Source: JAQVUB01 sp033809415
GTDB lineage: Bacteria > Verrucomicrobiota > Lentisphaeria > Oligosphaerales > Oligosphaeraceae
Assembly: GCA_033809415.1 (NCBI GenBank)
Contig: JAPXLT010000177.1
Location: 1 to 9,892, forward strand
Direction: 5' to 3'
Length of the DNA stretch: 9,892 bases
Shown here: positions 5,408 through 9,892 of the stretch, in pieces
Numbering within the stretch: the stretch's first letter is position 1
How the letters are laid out: every line of letters starts with the position of its first letter
The notes under the pieces: model-generated
Told to the model about the DNA's origin: nothing
The model's database searches: none
What the model saw: only the letters and a program-made list of their open reading frames with translations
Made by a program: the position numbers and the translations under genes

Positions 5408-8400
5408 ATGGTGCCCATGAAAAAAAATATTTTCTGCATATTTTTATTTGCCTTGGCACTCTGTTGTTTTGCTGGCAGCAAGAGCCTGCTTTTTGAAGCG
5501 AATTTTGACAGTTTCAGCCTGAATGCCGATCATTTCAGCGCTGGGGACGGAAAGTGCCTGAGCTTCGCCAATCCAGACCTGCAACTACGCATGTATCCGG
5601 GGCTGAATAACAAAGGCAATTCTGTCGTACTGGACGGAAAGGAATTCTGCGAATACGCAGCCCCGGGCAACTTTGACGCTTCCCAAGGCACGATTTCCAT
5701 CTGGGTGGCTCCAATCAACTGGAAGCCCAGCGAAAAAACCTTCCAGCTCTTCTTTGACACATGCTTTAAGAAAACCCGTTTCATTGTCTATAAGAACAAT
5801 TACAGCAACTGTTTCTATTTTCTCATTCAGTATCCAGGGGCAAAAGGCACCCAGAAAAGCTTCTCGGTATGCAGCTATATCCCTGATGTGGAATGGCCTG
5901 CCGGAAAATGGCATAAGTTTGATGCCACCTGGGACAGCTCCTGCATGAAACTCTATGTGGATGGACTCCAGGTGAAAGATTACACTTGGCATAAAGCTAC
6001 TTTCGTTTTTCCGGAAAAGATGAATTTCCCACAGCCAGAACCAGGAGATACGTTCTGCATCGGCGCCAACAGCCGACTTTGGAATGCCAGCCAGGTGAAA
6101 CCATCGGACAAGACTGCCTTTGACGCCATACGCATCTACAACCGGCCGCTTTCAGCCGATGAGATTCGAGAGTACTACAACAAAAATGTGCCCACAACCT
6201 TTGGTTCAGTTCGTGAACTGAATCTACTTACTGTGCCATTAATCGATACAGTCCCCAATCTCGATGGCAATATTGACCAAGCAGAATGGAGCGATGCCAC
6301 AGTTGTGCCAGTCAATGAAATCATGAAAAACAGCAATATCAAGCAGGCTCTTGCGGATGTGAAAGCCTACTTGAAATATGATGGCAAAACCCTGTATCTT
6401 GCCATGAACTCCAATTTCAAACCACGCAATCCAACAATTCTAGAAGACGACGGCAACATGTGGGAGGATGACTGCTTCGAGCTGCACCTCTGCCAAGAAG
6501 GCAAGTTCCGCTATCATTTCATCATCAATTCCATCGGCAAAATCTATGATGCCAAGGACAGTCTGCTTAGCTGGAACGCAGGTGCAAAGGTAGTCGCGAG
6601 GCAAGGGGATTTTGGCTGGCGCTTTGAAGCTGCCTTGCCGCTGGGGCAGATGCCAGAAATCAAGCCGGGTGAAACCATTGAAGGCGGGCTTTTCCATGCC
6701 GTTGTCGCTACTGGTACCTGCTACCAAGGCTGGTATGACAGAGGAAGCTCCATGTTTGTCAACAATCTGGCAAACATACGCTTTGGAACAGATGATACTG
6801 CTTTCAACCTGGAATATCCAGGAGACATGAAAAACGGCAAAGTGAATTTCATGTTGACTTCCAATTCTAAAAACAAGCTGATTACCGACGCATGCATCAA
6901 ATCAGAAAACGGCGATCATGTAACATACGATGGCAACCTGCTGCAAAACCGTTGGGAAACATTTGCTCCTACCGGCAGAAATTGTATCCTGGTAAAAGTT
7001 CTTGACCAGGATCAACCGCTCTTCATTTACGAAAAATATTTCACGGTAAGCAAGCCGGTGGAAATCAAGTTCTCTTCACGCCCGTCAAAAGGAGTCATAC
7101 TGACAGAGGTTGACTTGGGCAACGCAGGGGCGAACATTGTGGAGAGCCTTGCGGAAAAGCCTTTCGAGGGGACTCTCGCCCTGAACCGGAATAAGGATAC
7201 CTTTAGCTTAATCAGAATCAAGCAGAATCAGATTAAGCAGACCTGGGAATTGCCCCTTCCCAAGGATCTCGAGGCTGGCACTTATACCATCTGTGCAAAA
7301 TTCGGTGAATTGGAAAATCAGAAGGCATTCCGCATTCCAGATATGGCGCCCTATAAGGCTCGTCTCGGGGATGACCACACCGTGCCAGACCCATGGATAC
7401 CGATAAAAAAATCTGCGGAACTCACCTTTGAACTCCTTAACCGGACATATGTATTTGGCAGCAATCCTGCACCTATGAAAGTAGTGTCCTGCGACGCCAT
7501 AGTCCTGGACAGTGCGCCCGAATGGAGTATCAACGGCAAAAGCGTCCAGTGGTCAACAGCAAAAGTCACTGCTACTTTTGATGACTACATCGAGCTGGAA
7601 GGCAGTGGCAAGGCGGACAACTTAAATTTCAAATGGAAGGGAAAACTCTGCTTTGACGGTGTTTACAAGTTGGATTTCTCCATGGCGCCAATCAAGGGAA
7701 GCGCGGAACTTGATTCCTTTAATCTCTCTTGGATGACTCCCCGTTCAGAAGCTCGTTACGTCCTTACGCCTGTTTACAATCCATGGGTTGATGACCGCAT
7801 CGAACTTTGCTACGTAGTAGTCCAGCCTAACTCCAACAGGGATTTCTTTGTATGGACCCAAAATCGCAAGCCAGGTTTTATGTGGTGGCCTAAATCCTTG
7901 GCTAATTTTGTGAACAAAGAAAACGAGAAGCAGGTTGTGCTGACTCGGGATAATGATTACGTTTACGCAAACGTGGGCATTATTACAGTGCCCGCAAAAT
8001 TGACAAAGAAGGCAGAATACATCATGGCCTTCATGGGCACGCCAGCCAAACCGCCGCTGGACGACTGGCGCCTGTTCCATTTCTCCGGATGGCGCAAAAC
8101 CAAGGGGCAGAACGCTCAGCCTTTCGGCTGGAATGTTTTTGAATCGAAAGAAGGCAGCGAGGACTGCACCTCTGCCGCTGGGCATGTGCCTGCACATCCA
8201 GACAAATTCAACAAGGCGGTTGAATCCTGGAGTAAGCTGGGCATCAAGCCATACCTTTATAGCATGCCTGCTCAATTTGCTACTGTTGACCCGGAATACG
8301 ACTATTTTTATGACGAATGGGCAAAAACGCCGACGTATCTCCATAGCATCGTCAAGAAGGGGGTAAAAATCACCAACGAACCATGCTGCGGCCACACTGG

Positions 8401-9310
8401 CATTACAGACTTAATCACCTGGCGCCTTGAAAAGCTTTTCTCAAGCTATCCCACGCTGGCTGGCATGTACTACGATTTGTCGGACGTGCGGCACTGCGAG
8501 AACCGTCTCCACGGATGCGGTGGTGTAGATGCCTTTGGCAAGGCATACGTCAGCTCCATTGCCTGGAATATGCATGAATATATGCAGCGAGTGTACAAAA
8601 TCTGCCGCAAACATGATCGCCGCATGGTGCTTCACGCCCATAACCTCTTCAATCCCATTGCTCATTGCTATGGAGACTACTGGTATCCAGGCGAACATAC
8701 GTTTTACCCCCTTGCACAAAACATCGAGCATTATTACTGTGAAGGGATTTCACCGGAAACCTACCAGAGCGAATACAATTCAGAATCGCACGGTTGCGCG
8801 ATTTCATTCTTACCCCAATACACCAGAGTTGCATCCAGGGTAGGTGTGGAATCTCTGAAGCCGCGCTTCAACGAATTTTTCTACAGTGAAGATTATGCCA
8901 TGCGGACGCTGGCGCCCCTTATTGTGCATGACATCAATGTATCCGCCGAATGCATAGACTGGAAGACTGTTGGCAGATGGTGGGAACTCCAAGAACAGAT
9001 GAAGCTGGACAAAGCGATATTCCATGGATATTGGTTCGACGATGCCATCAAGACACAGGACGAAAAGGTCTTTGCTTCTTGGTATGAGCTGCCTGGAGAG
9101 GCCCCCTACTCCCGTCTCATTGTTGTCTCCAATTTCAGTCGCGAACCTAAACCGGCCAATCTCATTGTGGATTTCAAAAAGATGAAACTGTTTGGGGGTC
9201 TTACTTTCTTCGATGTCTGGAACAAAAAGCCCATGACCAAAGATGAACTGCAAACCGCAATCATCGGCGTAAATCATTTCATACTCATAGGAGTTTCAGT
9301 TCTCCGGTAA
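5408..9310 (+). CDS. Large exported glycoside-hydrolase-like multidomain protein
   Basis: This 1300-residue protein starts with a signal peptide (MKKNIFCIFLFALALCCFAG), probably cleaved near residue 23-26; no proper lipobox is seen. AAGGA (5399-5403) supports the ATG at 5408, while the ATG at 5417 gives the more usual signal start. Residues about 27-260 look like a LamG/concanavalin-type lectin fold, ending in the characteristic NRPLSADEIREYYN. Residues about 276-462 resemble a CBM9/DOMON-type carbohydrate-binding domain (PNLDGNIDQAEWSDA near its start). Residues about 463-880 are beta-rich with no clear assignment. Residues about 885-1225 look like an (alpha/beta) barrel: GIKPYLYSMP, GMYYDLSD near residue 1020, HCENRLHGCGG, RMVLHAHN and GDYWYPGEH are strand-end motifs rich in acidic and His residues. 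A small beta domain follows at the C-terminus. The barrel reminds me of uncharacterised PVC families annotated DUF6067/GH-like; substrate and activity are unknown. It is probably co-expressed with the upstream pilin-like gene. Confidence 0.75.
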   Translation: MVPMKKNIFCIFLFALALCCFAGSKSLLFEANFDSFSLNADHFSAGDGKCLSFANPDLQLRMYPGLNNKGNSVVLDGKEFCEYAAPGNFDASQGTISIWVAPINWKPSEKTFQLFFDTCFKKTRFIVYKNNYSNCFYFLIQYPGAKGTQKSFSVCSYIPDVEWPAGKWHKFDATWDSSCMKLYVDGLQVKDYTWHKATFVFPEKMNFPQPEPGDTFCIGANSRLWNASQVKPSDKTAFDAIRIYNRPLSADEIREYYNKNVPTTFGSVRELNLLTVPLIDTVPNLDGNIDQAEWSDATVVPVNEIMKNSNIKQALADVKAYLKYDGKTLYLAMNSNFKPRNPTILEDDGNMWEDDCFELHLCQEGKFRYHFIINSIGKIYDAKDSLLSWNAGAKVVARQGDFGWRFEAALPLGQMPEIKPGETIEGGLFHAVVATGTCYQGWYDRGSSMFVNNLANIRFGTDDTAFNLEYPGDMKNGKVNFMLTSNSKNKLITDACIKSENGDHVTYDGNLLQNRWETFAPTGRNCILVKVLDQDQPLFIYEKYFTVSKPVEIKFSSRPSKGVILTEVDLGNAGANIVESLAEKPFEGTLALNRNKDTFSLIRIKQNQIKQTWELPLPKDLEAGTYTICAKFGELENQKAFRIPDMAPYKARLGDDHTVPDPWIPIKKSAELTFELLNRTYVFGSNPAPMKVVSCDAIVLDSAPEWSINGKSVQWSTAKVTATFDDYIELEGSGKADNLNFKWKGKLCFDGVYKLDFSMAPIKGSAELDSFNLSWMTPRSEARYVLTPVYNPWVDDRIELCYVVVQPNSNRDFFVWTQNRKPGFMWWPKSLANFVNKENEKQVVLTRDNDYVYANVGIITVPAKLTKKAEYIMAFMGTPAKPPLDDWRLFHFSGWRKTKGQNAQPFGWNVFESKEGSEDCTSAAGHVPAHPDKFNKAVESWSKLGIKPYLYSMPAQFATVDPEYDYFYDEWAKTPTYLHSIVKKGVKITNEPCCGHTGITDLITWRLEKLFSSYPTLAGMYYDLSDVRHCENRLHGCGGVDAFGKAYVSSIAWNMHEYMQRVYKICRKHDRRMVLHAHNLFNPIAHCYGDYWYPGEHTFYPLAQNIEHYYCEGISPETYQSEYNSESHGCAISFLPQYTRVASRVGVESLKPRFNEFFYSEDYAMRTLAPLIVHDINVSAECIDWKTVGRWWELQEQMKLDKAIFHGYWFDDAIKTQDEKVFASWYELPGEAPYSRLIVVSNFSREPKPANLIVDFKKMKLFGGLTFFDVWNKKPMTKDELQTAIIGVNHFILIGVSVLR

Positions 9311-9784
9311 TTGTTGAAATTTGACTTGTGAAAATACAGTGGCGCTTCGCGCTGGAAAAACCGCCCGGATAAGTATCAGCAGGCCTTGAATGAATCATCT
9401 CAAAACAGTGCCAGTGCAACTTCACAGAGATTCAGTTCTCTGACATTCCGGTGTAATGCTCCAAAGGTAATGCCTCTTTTGTAGTACAGGGTTCAAGGGA
9501 ATGGGGTGCGAAGTGCGTTGGGAACGGGTGCAGGGGGCGCAGGTTTAAAAAGTAGCGCAACCGTCCCGGTTGTGATTATTCTGACTGTCGTGAGGTACGG
9601 GGGGGGTGTTCTTGCCCTGTCCACCACGTCTGACCCGCACTACGCATTACCGAAGACTGACCCGTTACCTCCAAAGTTGCTTGCGTTCCCGCACTCCATA
9701 TGACAAGCGTACCCAAAGATAATCCCTCACTTATTCAAAATACCTCGCTGGAAACCTGTTCTTTCCCGAAAGCCCCTTTGTGGC
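9311..9784. other. Intergenic region without a convincing gene
   Basis: After the stop of the large gene, about 474 bp hold no gene I can support. A GCGC-TTC-GCGC hairpin (around 9342-9352) follows the stop by about 30 bp but lacks a T run, so it is a weak terminator candidate. An open frame of 50 codons without start (9332-9481) and a G8 run (9599-9606) are present. The CTGACCCG octamer occurs twice near 9630-9665. Confidence 0.5.
9558..9572. repeat. Hairpin CAACCG-TCC-CGGTTG
   Basis: A perfect 6-bp stem with a 3-nt loop lies in the intergenic region. In reverse complement it reads CAACCGGGACGGTTGCGCTAC; from memory, short CGGGACG...GCGCTAC palindromes are dispersed in some PVC genomes. It has no T run in either direction long enough for a clear terminator, although TTTTT follows on the minus strand (9547-9551 region). 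Confidence 0.4.
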
Positions 9785-9892
9785 GATTAGGAATTGTATG
9801 ATTTTGTAGGATTTTCTATGTTTCTGTATGACTTCTTATGATTCTGCTTGAAAAATCGTTTTTGCGGCACTATTTTTTCGCCGTGGTTCAGA
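9785..9892 (-). repeat. Right copy of the 108-bp long-range inverted repeat
   Basis: This is the reverse complement of 91-198 with 9 mismatches and no indel. Most differences cluster in one A/T-rich stretch (counterpart of 121-140), while the CATAAGAAGTCAT and AACATAGAAAATCCTACAAA parts are almost unchanged. The window ends exactly at the last matching base, so the true outer limit may lie beyond it. Confidence 0.85.

Noticed and set aside
5427..5475. Lipoprotein signal in the large exported protein
   Set aside because: The ALALCC segment has Leu rather than Gly/Ala/Ser before Cys, so it does not fit a lipobox; an ordinary signal peptide is more likely.
9342..9360. Rho-independent terminator for the three-gene cluster
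   Set aside because: The GCGC-TTC-GCGC stem is followed by GGAAAAACC rather than a T run, so evidence is insufficient.
9506..9703. Plus-strand open frame of 65 codons in the terminal intergenic region
   Set aside because: It spans a G8 run and a hairpin, lacks a ribosome-binding site and shows no protein-like pattern.

Overview
The window most likely comes from a bacterium of the PVC superphylum, probably a Lentisphaerae/Victivallis-like organism. This is inferred from two pilin-like proteins with the stereotyped FTLIELLVV membrane anchor and C-terminal H-X(9-10)-DG motifs, and from a very large secreted glycoside-hydrolase-like protein beside a GntR/LacI-type sugar regulator. No rRNA, tRNA, CRISPR array or core gene is present to confirm the assignment.

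Layout. Positions 1-90 are low-complexity, G/C-rich DNA. Positions 91-198 and 9785-9892 form a 108-bp inverted repeat (9 mismatches by eye, no indel) that brackets nearly the whole window. A minus-strand prepilin-like gene with its start at 3251/3245 and its stop at 270 is split by an insertion sequence at 782-2978 (2197 bp). The IS has 16-bp perfect terminal inverted repeats, a 5-bp target duplication (CCAGG) and a two-frame transposase joined through an A7 slippery run. Removing the IS and one target copy restores an uninterrupted frame of 259 codons.

An approximately 277-bp divergent intergenic region (3252-3528) holds a good minus-strand promoter candidate and two perfect inverted repeats. 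Rightward from it runs a tight three-gene cluster: a GntR-type regulator with a LacI-like sensor domain (3529-4650), an intact prepilin-like protein (4681-5400) and a 1300-residue exported multidomain protein (5408-9310) with LamG-like, CBM9-like and glycosidase-like parts. The gaps are 30 and 7 bp, so co-transcription is very likely. The stretch from 9311 to 9784 has no convincing gene.

How it fits together (inference): a ligand, probably a sugar, sensed by the regulator would control export of a large carbohydrate-active protein together with a pilin-like partner. A second pilin-like gene, read divergently from the same control region, has been knocked out by a GC-rich IS that looks structurally intact and recently inserted.
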